DNA from: an uncultured Clostridia bacterium
Lineage (GTDB): Bacteria; Bacillota; Clostridia; Oscillospirales; Butyricicoccaceae
Assembly (NCBI GenBank): GCA_910586575.1
Contig: CAJUJQ010000152.1
Location: 1-7,412 of the forward strand
Direction of reading: 5' to 3'
Length of the DNA stretch: 7,412 bases
Both the position numbers and the translations under genes were made by a program. Under the pieces are notes generated by a model that searched no databases, had not been told where the DNA came from, and saw only the letters and a list, made by a program, of their open reading frames with translations. Positions 1 to 7,183 of the stretch are shown here, one piece after another (the stretch's first letter is position 1; each line of letters begins with the position of its first letter).

Positions 1-30
1 CTGGAGTTCAGACGTGTGCTCTTCCGATCT
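1..30 (+). other. Illumina TruSeq read-2 adapter remnant (contamination)
   Basis: These 30 bases match, from memory, the 3' 30 bases of the 34-base Illumina TruSeq read-2 adapter, including the diagnostic ending GCTCTTCCGATCT. The genome begins at base 31, directly after the T that pairs with an A-tailed insert. The stretch should be trimmed: it is open in the kinase frame and would add false residues to the N-terminus of a predicted protein. Confidence 0.97.
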
Positions 31-32
31 CC

Positions 33-1880
33 GAATGCCTGGAAAAATGGGAGGCCTTTATCCTTGATGAATCGATTGCAGACTACCGCGCGGCGATCAA
101 TCTGGACAGCCTGAAGCGGCGCTTCGAGGCCGGGGAAAGCGAGGTCACCGTAGATTATTGGGTCTGGATTTCCGCCGGGCAGCCGATGTGCGTACGTCAG
201 TCCTTCATCATGACCACCGACGACCATACCGGCGATTTGATGGTAATGGTCGTTTCCAAGGATATCACCGCCCAGGTGCAAAAGCAGCACGAGCAGACCC
301 AGGCGCTGCAAGAAGCCCTGATGCAGGCGCAGCACGCCAGCAACGCGAAAACCACCTTCCTTTCCAATATGTCCCACGATATCCGTACCCCCATGAACGC
401 GATTATCGGCTTTACCAATATCGCGGTCACCCATATCGACAACCGCCAGCAGGTGGAGGACTGCCTGCGCAAGGTGCTCTCCTCCAGCAACCACTTGCTG
501 AGCCTGATTAACGATATCCTCGACATGAGCCGCATTGAAAGCGGCAAGGTGCAAATCAAGGAGCAGGCGTGCAACCTCTCCGAGCTGACACACAACCTCG
601 TCAACATCATCCAGCCCCAGGTCAAAGCCAAACAGCTTGAGCTGTTTATTGACTCGATTGACGTTGTCAACGAAGATGTCATTGCCGATTCCCTCAAGCT
701 GAGCCAGGTGTTTGTCAACCTGCTGAGCAACGCCGTGAAGTATACGCCCGCGGGCGGGATCATCAGTTTCCGCATCACCCAGCAGGCCAGCTTCCACCGG
801 GGCAGCGGGGATTACCTGTTCACCGTCCGCGACAACGGCATCGGCATGGCGCCTGAATTTGTAGAGCACATCTTTGAACCGTTTGAGCGCGAATCCAGCA
901 CCACCCGAAGCGGTATCCAGGGGACCGGCCTGGGCATGGCCATCACGAAAAATATTGTTGAAATGATGGGCGGCACAATTTCAGTGCGGAGCGAAAAGGG
1001 CAAGGGCAGTGAATTCCAGGTAGCGCTGCGGCTCAAGCTTCAAGATGTCGAAAAAAGTACCAGCCTGATTAAAGCGCTGGAAGGGCTGCACGCCCTTGTG
1101 GTGGACGACGACTGCGACAGCTGCGAAAGCGTTGTCCGGATGCTGGAACAGCTCGGCATGTACGCCGAATGGACGGTTTCCGGCAAGGAAGCAGTTTACC
1201 GCGCCCGCAACGCGCACAACATCGGCGAACCTTACCATACCTATATCATCGATTGGCAGATGCCGGAAATGAGCGGCATTGAAACCACCCGGCGTATCCG
1301 TTCCATCCTTGGGCACAATGCCCCGATTATTATCCTGACCGCCTATGACTGGACGGACATTGAGGAAGATGCCCGGCAAGCCGGTGTAACCGCCTTCTGT
1401 GCCAAGCCGCTGTTCATGTCCGACCTGAAATCCGCCCTGCTTGCCGCCAACAACCTGTTGGAGCAGGAAGTGAAAACCTCCTGGACCGAGACTGATTTTA
1501 ACGGCAGGCGTATCCTGCTGGTAGAGGACAACGAGCTGAACCGCGAGATTGCCGAAACCATCCTCGAAGAAACCGGCTTTATCGTTGAGAGCGCGCCGGA
1601 CGGCTCGGATGCAGTCGCCATGGTGCGCCGCGCCGAGGAGGGGTACTATGACGCCGTCCTGATGGATGTTCAAATGCCGGTCATGGACGGCTATGAAGCC
1701 ACCCGCACCATCCGTACCCTGCCCCGTGAGGATGTCAAAACGCTCCCCATCATCGCCATGACCGCAAACGCAATGGAAGATGACAAGGAAGCCGCACTCA
1801 AAAACGGCATGAACGCCCATATCGCAAAACCCATCGATATCGACCTGTTTTTGAAGGTTTTAGGCAAATATCTTGCTTAG
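33..1880 (+). CDS. Hybrid sensor histidine kinase with two receiver domains (5' partial)
   Basis: C-terminal 615 residues of a hybrid sensor kinase; the reading frame is open to the adapter boundary, so the true start and sensor region are missing. An internal ATG at 186 is not a convincing start because PAS-like sequence (about residues 1-80, ending in VVSKDIT) precedes it in frame. A short coiled-coil linker leads to the HisKA H-box with phospho-accepting His115 (SHDIRTP, codon 375-377). The HATPase shows the N-box around Asn229, G1 DNGIG at 267-271 and G2 GTGLG at 297-301. Receiver 1 (about 351-470) has an acidic cluster at 358-360, acceptor Asp407, Thr436 and Lys458. Receiver 2 (about 491-612) has Glu498/Asp499, Asp545, Thr577 and Lys599. 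All catalytic residues are intact, so phosphorelay is likely His to Asp, the output being another protein not visible here. Signal and target are unknown. The stop is followed by a terminator and the gene converges on tuf. Confidence 0.93.
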   Translation, partial: ECLEKWEAFILDESIADYRAAINLDSLKRRFEAGESEVTVDYWVWISAGQPMCVRQSFIMTTDDHTGDLMVMVVSKDITAQVQKQHEQTQALQEALMQAQHASNAKTTFLSNMSHDIRTPMNAIIGFTNIAVTHIDNRQQVEDCLRKVLSSSNHLLSLINDILDMSRIESGKVQIKEQACNLSELTHNLVNIIQPQVKAKQLELFIDSIDVVNEDVIADSLKLSQVFVNLLSNAVKYTPAGGIISFRITQQASFHRGSGDYLFTVRDNGIGMAPEFVEHIFEPFERESSTTRSGIQGTGLGMAITKNIVEMMGGTISVRSEKGKGSEFQVALRLKLQDVEKSTSLIKALEGLHALVVDDDCDSCESVVRMLEQLGMYAEWTVSGKEAVYRARNAHNIGEPYHTYIIDWQMPEMSGIETTRRIRSILGHNAPIIILTAYDWTDIEEDARQAGVTAFCAKPLFMSDLKSALLAANNLLEQEVKTSWTETDFNGRRILLVEDNELNREIAETILEETGFIVESAPDGSDAVAMVRRAEEGYYDAVLMDVQMPVMDGYEATRTIRTLPREDVKTLPIIAMTANAMEDDKEAALKNGMNAHIAKPIDIDLFLKVLGKYLA

Positions 1881-1897
1881 GCCTCCACAGAAACTGC

Positions 1898-1930
1898 AAA
1901 AGCCTTCCATACGGGAAGGCTTTTATTTTG
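1898..1930 (+). terminator. Rho-independent terminator of the kinase gene
   Basis: A perfect 7-bp stem (1902-1908 with 1914-1920, GCCTTCC/GGAAGGC) has a 5-base loop and is followed by TTTTATTTTG. It is extended by AAAA on the left pairing with TTTT on the right, and begins 18 bases after the kinase stop. The flanking A and T runs mean it could also stop minus-strand transcripts that read past tuf. Confidence 0.88.
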
Positions 1931-1967
1931 CCCTGAATATTTGCAGCCGCTTAAAATCGCGGCGCAG

Positions 1968-1998
1968 AAAACAGCCGGTCCCATTACGGAACCGGCTG
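1968..1998 (-). terminator. Probable Rho-independent terminator of tuf / the str operon
   Basis: An 8-bp perfect stem (CAGCCGGT at 1972-1979 with ACCGGCTG at 1991-1998) can be extended inward by GG/CC pairing with a bulge. Read on the minus strand it is followed by TTTTC, a short U-run. It starts about 30 bases past the tuf stop. The U-run is weak, so the plus-strand hairpin at 1902-1920 may act as backup. Confidence 0.7.
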
Positions 1999-2029
1999 CT
2001 GTTACATCCGTTTTGCGGACGGAAAGGAA

Positions 2030-3232
<1,203 letters not shown>

Positions 3233-3255
3233 TTTGGAATTTCCTCCTTAAATGA

Positions 3256-3276
3256 TTGTAATCTGGATCATCACAA
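3256..3276. promoter_or_regulatory. Imperfect dyad in the tuf leader
   Basis: The plus strand reads TTGTAAT at the left end and ATCACAA at the right end of a 21-base dyad, with 6 of the 7 outer positions complementary. It lies just downstream of the predicted tuf transcription start and upstream of the ribosome site, a position that suits either an operator or a small leader hairpin. No regulator can be named and chance is possible. Confidence 0.25.
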
Positions 3277-3287
3277 GACTTAAGACT

Positions 3288-3316
3288 ATTCTAAACGATT
3301 TTGCGGAAAAATGCAA
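3288..3316 (-). promoter_or_regulatory. Predicted sigma-A promoter of tuf
   Basis: On the minus strand, TTGCAT (3311-3316) and TAGAAT (3288-3293, five of six matches to the -10 consensus) are separated by exactly 17 bases. The region is AT-rich and begins right after the fusA stop. Transcription would start near 3281, giving a leader of about 48 bases. The -35 box is a poor match, so this is a plausible secondary promoter that would boost tuf above the rest of the operon. Confidence 0.5.
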
Positions 3317-3319
3317 CAG

Positions 3320-5404
3320 TTAGTTGCCAGATTTCGTGCGGCTGTCGATAATTTTCTCCTGCACCGATTTCGGTACCTCGGTGTAGTGGCTCGGGGACAT
3401 GGTATACTGGCCGCGGCCCTGGCTGCGGGAACGCAGGGTGGTCGCGTAGCCGAACATCTCGCTGAGCGGGACAGCGGCGGAAATCGCCTGGACGGGGCCG
3501 CGCGCTTCCATACCCTGGATCTGACCGCGGCGGGAGTTCAGGTCGCCGATGACGTCGCCCATATATTCCTCGGGGACAAGGACGTCAACCTGCATGATGG
3601 GTTCCATCAGGACGGGATCCGCCTTGCGCATCGCTTCCTTGAAGGCCATGGAACCGGCAATCTTAAACGCCATTTCGGACGAGTCCACCTCGTGGTAGGA
3701 GCCGTCGTACAGCGTCACCTTGCAGTCCACAACCGGGTAGCCTGCCAGCACACCTGCCTGCATCGCACCCTGGATGCCCTGGTTGACAGGCTCGATGAAT
3801 TCCTTCGGAATCGAACCGCCGACAACCTTGTTGATAAATTCGTAGCCCTTGCCGGACTCGTTCGGCTCGAGGATGATCTTGACATGGCCATATTGGCCGG
3901 AGCCGCCGGACTGACGCTTGTACTTGGTGTCCACATCGGCGGAGCGGCGCACGGTCTCCTTGTAAGCGACCTGCGGGTTGCCGACGTTGGCCTCTACCTT
4001 GAATTCACGGAGCAGGCGATCCACAATGATTTCCAGATGAAGCTCACCCATACCGGCAATGATGGTCTGACCGGTTTCCTCATCGGTGTAGGTGCGGAAG
4101 GTCGGGTCCTCCTCGGCGAGCTTGGAGAGGGCGATGCCCATCTTCTCCTGGCCTGCGCGGGTCTTGGGTTCAATCGCAACACGGATAACGGGTTCCGGGA
4201 ATTCCATGGATTCCAGGATAATCGGGTGCTTCTCATCGCACAGCGTGTCGCCCGTGGTCGTGTTCTTGAAGCCGACCGCGGCGGCGATATCGCCGGAGTA
4301 CACCTTTTCGATGTCCTTCCGGGAGTTGGCGTGCATCTGGAGGATGCGGCCCATACGCTCGCGATGGCCCTTCGTGGAGTTATAAACCGCGCTGCCGGCG
4401 TCAATCGTGCCGGAGTACACGCGGAAGAAAGACAGACGGCCCACATAGGGGTCGGTCGCAATCTTGAACGCGAGTGCCGAGAACGGCGCGCTGTCATCGG
4501 ACGGGCGCTCGTCCTCCTCGTCGGTGTCGGGGTTGACGCCCTTAATCGGCGGGATATCGGTCGGCGCGGGCATATAATCGACAACCGCGTCAAGCAGCAT
4601 CTGCACGCCCTTGTTGCGGTACGCGGTGCCGCAAAGGACAGGGATAATCTTTACATTGACAACGCCCTTGCGCAGCGCGGCCTTCATCTCGTCAACGGTG
4701 ATTTCTTCGCCTTCGAGGTACTTCATGGTGAGATCCTCGTCAAGCTCGGCAATCGCTTCGACCATGGCGTCATGATATTCCTGCGCCTGCTCCAGCATAT
4801 CCTCGGGGATTTCCTCCTCGCGGACATCCTTGCCGAGGTCATCATAATAAACCTCCGCTTTCATGCGGATGAGGTCAATGATGCCGCGGAAGGTCTCCTC
4901 CGCGCCAATCGGCAGCTGGATCGGGACGGCGTTGCATTTCAGGCGGTCCTTCATCATATCCACAACGTGGAAGAAGTCTGCGCCCATGATATCCATCTTA
5001 TTGACGAACGCCATGCGCGGGACGTGGTACTTGTCAGCCTGGTGCCAGACGGTTTCGGACTGCGGCTCGACGCCGCCCTTTGCGCAAAAGACGGTTACCG
5101 AGCCGTCCAGCACGCGCAGCGAGCGTTCGACCTCAACGGTAAAGTCAACGTGGCCCGGGGTGTCGATGATGTTGATACGATGTCCCTTCCAATGGCAGGT
5201 CGTCGCGGCGGAAGTGATGGTAATGCCGCGTTCCTGTTCCTGCTCCATCCAGTCCATGGTGGCGGTGCCGTCATGGGTGTCGCCAATCTTGTAATTGACG
5301 CCGGTATAGAACAGGATGCGTTCGGTGGTAGTGGTTTTACCGGCATCAATGTGCGCCATGATGCCGATGTTTCTGGTTTTTTCAAGAGTAAACTCTCTGG
5401 GCAT
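3320..5404 (-). CDS. fusA: Translation elongation factor G
   Basis: EF-G, the ribosomal translocase, 694 residues, full length for the family. The G domain has AHIDAGKT at 17-24, RGITITS with Thr62, DTPGH at 81-85 and NKMD at 135-138. Domain II follows around 300-400, including GRLSFFRVYSG at 322-332. The GMGELHLEI motif of domain III is at 451-459. Domain IV has the SGGSGQYGHV loop at 499-508 and YHEVDSSE at 570-577, with His571 at the tip position that enters the decoding centre. Domain V carries LNSRRGQIQGM at 622-632. The position between rpsG and tuf argues for the main translocase rather than a fusA2-type or tetracycline-resistance paralogue, which lack this synteny. The start is ATG with GGAG at 5411-5414, six bases upstream. 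The 125-base gap from rpsG shows no convincing promoter. Confidence 0.98.
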   Translation of the reverse strand: MPREFTLEKTRNIGIMAHIDAGKTTTTERILFYTGVNYKIGDTHDGTATMDWMEQEQERGITITSAATTCHWKGHRINIIDTPGHVDFTVEVERSLRVLDGSVTVFCAKGGVEPQSETVWHQADKYHVPRMAFVNKMDIMGADFFHVVDMMKDRLKCNAVPIQLPIGAEETFRGIIDLIRMKAEVYYDDLGKDVREEEIPEDMLEQAQEYHDAMVEAIAELDEDLTMKYLEGEEITVDEMKAALRKGVVNVKIIPVLCGTAYRNKGVQMLLDAVVDYMPAPTDIPPIKGVNPDTDEEDERPSDDSAPFSALAFKIATDPYVGRLSFFRVYSGTIDAGSAVYNSTKGHRERMGRILQMHANSRKDIEKVYSGDIAAAVGFKNTTTGDTLCDEKHPIILESMEFPEPVIRVAIEPKTRAGQEKMGIALSKLAEEDPTFRTYTDEETGQTIIAGMGELHLEIIVDRLLREFKVEANVGNPQVAYKETVRRSADVDTKYKRQSGGSGQYGHVKIILEPNESGKGYEFINKVVGGSIPKEFIEPVNQGIQGAMQAGVLAGYPVVDCKVTLYDGSYHEVDSSEMAFKIAGSMAFKEAMRKADPVLMEPIMQVDVLVPEEYMGDVIGDLNSRRGQIQGMEARGPVQAISAAVPLSEMFGYATTLRSRSQGRGQYTMSPSHYTEVPKSVQEKIIDSRTKSGN

Positions 5405-5488
5405 ATTGCTCTCCTTTCAAAGCTTGGGGCAGCACTTCGGGGCTGCGGGAAATAATATTGTGGCGCGCCGCAAATATCCTTTCGCAGG

Positions 5489-5531
5489 AAGGGACCCACA
5501 GGCGGTGTCACAAATTATTTTGCAGTCCCTT
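5489..5531 (-). repeat. 7-bp inverted repeat spanning the rpsG stop
   Basis: AAGGGAC (5489-5495) and GTCCCTT (5525-5531) are perfect complements 29 bases apart, the second overlapping the rpsG stop codon. In the transcript they would close a stem at the end of rpsG. No U-run follows, so it is not a terminator; a role in mRNA stability or processing between rpsG and fusA is conceivable but unproven. Confidence 0.35.
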
Positions 5532-6000
5532 AATAACGGTAGTGCGCGAATGCCTTGTTCGCCTCTGCCATCTTGTGCGTATCCTCGCGCTTCTTTACAG
5601 AGCCGCCGAGATTGTTCACCGCGTCAAGGATCTCACCCGCGAGGCGTTCGCGCATGGTCTTCTCGTTGCGGGCGCGGGAATACCGGGTAATCCAGCGCAG
5701 GCCGAGCGTCTGACGGCGCTCGGGGCGGACTTCCATCGGCACCTGGTAGGTAGCGCCGCCGACACGGCGGGCCTTTACCTCAAGGCTCGGCATGATATTT
5801 TCCATTGCCTCGTTGAACACTTCGAGCGGATCGCGCCCGGACTTCTCACGGACAATATCGAAAGCACCATATACGACCTTCTGCGCCACACCCTTCTTGC
5901 CGTCAAGCATGATCGAGTTGACCAGCTTGGTGACAAGCTTGGAATTGTAAAGCGGGTCGGGCAGAACGTCTCTCTTCGGAACGTTTCCTCTTCTTGGCAC
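5530..6000 (-). CDS. rpsG: Small-subunit ribosomal protein S7 (uS7)
   Basis: S7 nucleates assembly of the 30S head by binding the 3' major domain of 16S rRNA and lies near the E-site tRNA. The protein is 156 residues, the standard bacterial length, from PRRGNVPKRDVLPDP to FAHYRY. Conserved DGKKG is at 33-37, the beta-hairpin GGATYQVP at 81-88, and the C-terminal helix contains THKMAEANKAFAHYRY. The start is GTG at 5998-6000, read as Met: it gives the canonical MPRRG N-terminus and has GGAGGG (6008-6013) seven bases upstream. A longer frame runs upstream to 6114, but those 38 residues match no S7 and would span the ribosome site. It is preceded by an unusually long spacer and followed after 125 bases by fusA. 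In E. coli S7 represses its own operon by binding the rpsL-rpsG mRNA gap; whether this applies here is unknown. Confidence 0.97.
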   Translation of the reverse strand: MPRRGNVPKRDVLPDPLYNSKLVTKLVNSIMLDGKKGVAQKVVYGAFDIVREKSGRDPLEVFNEAMENIMPSLEVKARRVGGATYQVPMEVRPERRQTLGLRWITRYSRARNEKTMRERLAGEILDAVNNLGGSVKKREDTHKMAEANKAFAHYRY

Positions 6001-6013
6001 TTTACTTCCCTCC
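5998..6013 (-). promoter_or_regulatory. Ribosome site and GTG start of rpsG
   Basis: The minus strand reads AAGGAGGG, then a 7-base gap, then GTG. This is the strongest ribosome site near the beginning of S7 and sets its start at 6000 rather than at the distal start codon at 6114. Confidence 0.9.
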
Positions 6014-6042
6014 TTCATTAAATTCATGATTTCATTGGTACT

Positions 6043-6056
6043 CGGCAGGCTTGCCG
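6043..6056 (-). repeat. Small GC hairpin upstream of the rpsG ribosome site
   Basis: CGGCA and TGCCG form a 5-bp stem with a 4-base loop (6048-6051), adjoining the palindrome GCAGCGCTGC at 6056-6065. The two offer alternative pairings about 30 bases before the S7 ribosome site, so they could modulate access to it. Confidence 0.4.
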
Positions 6057-6119
6057 CAGCGCTGCCGTGTGCGCCTGTCCGAGAACTTTCCGAAACATCT
6101 ATTTCAAAAAGCACTCAGA

Positions 6120-6169
6120 CAAAGCGTTTTGCCGGTATCTTGTAACCCGTCCGGGAACCGGCTGCTTTG
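6120..6169 (-). repeat. Two-tier nested stem upstream of rpsG
   Basis: Two nested 6-bp complementary pairs: the outer CAAAGC (6120-6125) with GCTTTG (6164-6169), and the inner GCCGGT (6131-6136) with ACCGGC (6157-6162). They are separated by an asymmetric internal loop of 5 bases on one side and 1 on the other. The 20-base apical region contains a further small CCCG/CGGG pairing. Two tiers make chance less likely than a single repeat. There is no adjacent U-run, so it does not look like a terminator; it could be a protein-binding element. Confidence 0.5.
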
Positions 6170-6199
6170 CTGAAACTGCCAGATTTCAATTCAAAGTCT

Positions 6200-6405
6200 T
6201 TTACAGCTCCAGGTTTTGCTGTAAAGTGGTCACCTTTACAGAGTTTTCTGTTGTAAAGGCGTTTTCTTGTCGAACATTTTCGCTGTAAGGCATTTCCCTT
6301 TACATTTCCCACGATTTCCCGACGCTCATTTTGCCGCGCCGTTCTTGGGCTGTAAAGCTTTCAGCCCTCACAGGATTTCTGTTTGTCAGGCAGGTTGCTT
6401 TACAG
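6200..6405 (-). repeat. Array of four hairpins sharing the TGTAAAG/CTTTACA stem
   Basis: Eight copies of one 7-8 base motif occur in 206 bases. In transcript order they pair as: (1) CTGTAAAGC with GCTTTACAG, 9 bp perfect, plus-strand arms 6397-6405 and 6350-6358; (2) TGTAAAGG with CCTTACA, 7 bp with one bulge, arms 6297-6304 and 6284-6290; (3) CCTTTACA with TGTAAAGG, 8 bp perfect, arms 6252-6259 and 6233-6240; (4) TTTACAGC with GCTGTAAA, 8 bp perfect, arms 6218-6225 and 6200-6207. Loops are 38, 6, 11 and 10 bases. The arms at 6219-6226 and 6234-6241 can instead pair with each other, 8 bp with a 7-base loop. The array could act as RNA or as tandem operator sites. I know of no regulator with this site. 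Confidence 0.75.
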
Positions 6406-6426
6406 GCAATCCGTTCGTCAAGCCAA

Positions 6427-6846
6427 TCACTTGCCAGCCTTGGGACGCTTCGCGCCGTACTTGGAGCGCGCCTGACGGCGGTTCGCCACGCCCTGGGTAT
6501 CAAGGGTGCCGCGGATGATGTGGTAACGCACACCGGGGAGATCCTTGACACGGCCGCCGCGGACCATAACAACCGAGTGCTCCTGAAGGTTGTGGCCGAT
6601 GCCGGGGATATAAGCGGACACTTCCATCTGGTTCGTGAGCTTCACACGGGCAATCTTACGCAGTGCGGAGTTCGGCTTCTTGGGGGTCATCGTCTTAACG
6701 GTGGTGCATACGCCTCTCTTCTGGGGAGCGGACTGGTCGGTCTGCTTCTTCTTCTGAGAGTTGTAGCCGACCTGAAGCGCGGGGGCGGTAGACTTATCAG
6801 CGACCTCCTCGCGGCCCTTGCGGACGAGCTGGTTAAAAGTAGGCAT
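6427..6846 (-). CDS. rpsL: Small-subunit ribosomal protein S12 (uS12)
   Basis: S12 sits at the decoding centre, where it monitors codon-anticodon fit. It has 139 residues, the longer Bacillota form compared with 124 in E. coli; the extra length lies in the N-terminal segment around 20-42. Conserved motifs are QKRGVCT at 42-48, TPKKPNSALRK at 54-64, GHNLQEHS at 84-91 and GGRVKDLPGVRYH at 97-109. The lysines at 56 and 101, equivalent to the classic streptomycin-resistance positions (E. coli mature-numbering Lys42 and Lys87), are wild type. Asp102 is the counterpart of the residue that RimO methylthiolates in many bacteria. The start is ATG with AAAGGAG ending eight bases upstream. The gene lies 64 bases after rplGB, consistent with co-transcription. 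A 426-base spacer follows before rpsG. Confidence 0.98.
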   Translation of the reverse strand: MPTFNQLVRKGREEVADKSTAPALQVGYNSQKKKQTDQSAPQKRGVCTTVKTMTPKKPNSALRKIARVKLTNQMEVSAYIPGIGHNLQEHSVVMVRGGRVKDLPGVRYHIIRGTLDTQGVANRRQARSKYGAKRPKAGK

Positions 6847-6910
6847 TCTTTGTTCTCCTTTCTGAAAGATGATTTATATCAAGGGCACAGAAGCCCATGA
6901 CAGCAAAGGG

Positions 6911-7153
6911 TTACTTTAACAGGGTGACAACGGCTGCGCCGATATCGATCTGAGCGGCCTTGCCAAGCTCGGCCATCGTTTCGGCCTCCTCCACCGGGAC
7001 GCCCATTTCTTCGCACAGGGCATGGATAGGGCGGATGACACGTGCTTCCGCGTCCTTCGCAAGGATGACGCGCAGCGCGCCGCCGTCACGGATGGCTTTC
7101 TTCGATTGCTTGACGCCAACCACCTTTTTTGCGGTTTGCAATTCAGATAACAT
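6911..7153 (-). CDS. rplGB: L7Ae/L30e/Gadd45-family kink-turn-binding ribosomal protein (YbxF/RplGB-like)
   Basis: An 80-residue protein, almost the same length as the 82-residue YbxF of Bacillus subtilis, which sits in the same place before rpsL. Family features are the N-terminal VGVKQSKKAIRDG (12-24), the central ILAKDAEARV (30-39), which contacts RNA in relatives, and the C-terminal ELGKAAQIDIGAAVV (62-76). L7Ae-family members bind RNA kink-turns; in Bacillus, YbxF binds kink-turns and associates with ribosomes but is not a core ribosomal protein. The ATG start has AGGAGG (7161-7166) seven bases upstream. It is the first gene after a strong predicted promoter and so probably heads the operon. 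Assignment to the family is firm; the exact role in this organism is inferred. Confidence 0.92.
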   Translation of the reverse strand: MLSELQTAKKVVGVKQSKKAIRDGGALRVILAKDAEARVIRPIHALCEEMGVPVEEAETMAELGKAAQIDIGAAVVTLLK

Positions 7154-7183
7154 GGCTTTTCCTCCTATGCCGCATACACCTAT

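Larger units (their letters stand above)
6001..6426 (-). promoter_or_regulatory. Long structured rpsL-rpsG intercistronic spacer
   Basis: A 426-base stretch between rpsL and rpsG without a credible gene. Bacterial rpsL-rpsG gaps are usually well under 150 bases. It is visibly AT-richer than the genes on either side. From the rpsL side it contains an array of four hairpins built from one stem motif (6200-6405), a two-tier stem (6120-6169), a small GC stem (CGGCA 6043-6047 with TGCCG 6052-6056), a 10-base palindrome GCAGCGCTGC (6056-6065) and then the rpsG ribosome site. The one open frame on the operon strand (6115-6312) gives a lysine/arginine-rich 65-residue peptide with a GTG start and no good ribosome site, unlike any family I know. 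Likely roles are mRNA-level control of rpsG and downstream genes, transcript processing, or a DNA-level operator cluster. Confidence 0.6.

Noticed and set aside
981..1820. Open frame of 279 codons on the minus strand opposite the kinase receivers
   Set aside because: The plus-strand frame has every HATPase and receiver motif; the antisense product resembles nothing and has no ribosome site.
3311..5455. Open frame of 714 codons on the plus strand opposite fusA
   Set aside because: It is an antisense shadow of EF-G: codon choice in a GC-rich gene avoids complementary stops. It has no family resemblance, and fusA on the other strand is unmistakable.
5405..5529. fusA promoter in the rpsG-fusA gap (TATTAT near 5453-5458)
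   Set aside because: The -10-like box has no matching -35 at 16-18 bases and the region is otherwise GC-rich.
6115..6312. 65-codon open frame in the rpsL-rpsG spacer, operon strand
   Set aside because: GTG start, no good ribosome site, composition set by the A-rich repeat arms, and no known family. Kept as non-coding, though ribosome profiling could overturn this.
6347..6367. GGGCTG...CAGCCC hairpin as a terminator after rpsL
   Set aside because: A 6-bp stem with further inner A/T pairing is present, but neither strand has a U-run after it; one arm is also used by the repeat array.
6200..6405. CRISPR array
   Set aside because: The repeat units are only 7-9 bases and alternate in orientation, with irregular gaps; CRISPR repeats are longer, direct and evenly spaced.
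6397..6421. Promoter after rpsL from TTGACG at 6416-6421
   Set aside because: No -10 hexamer at 16-18 bases; the nearest TAAAGC is only 13 bases away and belongs to the repeat motif.
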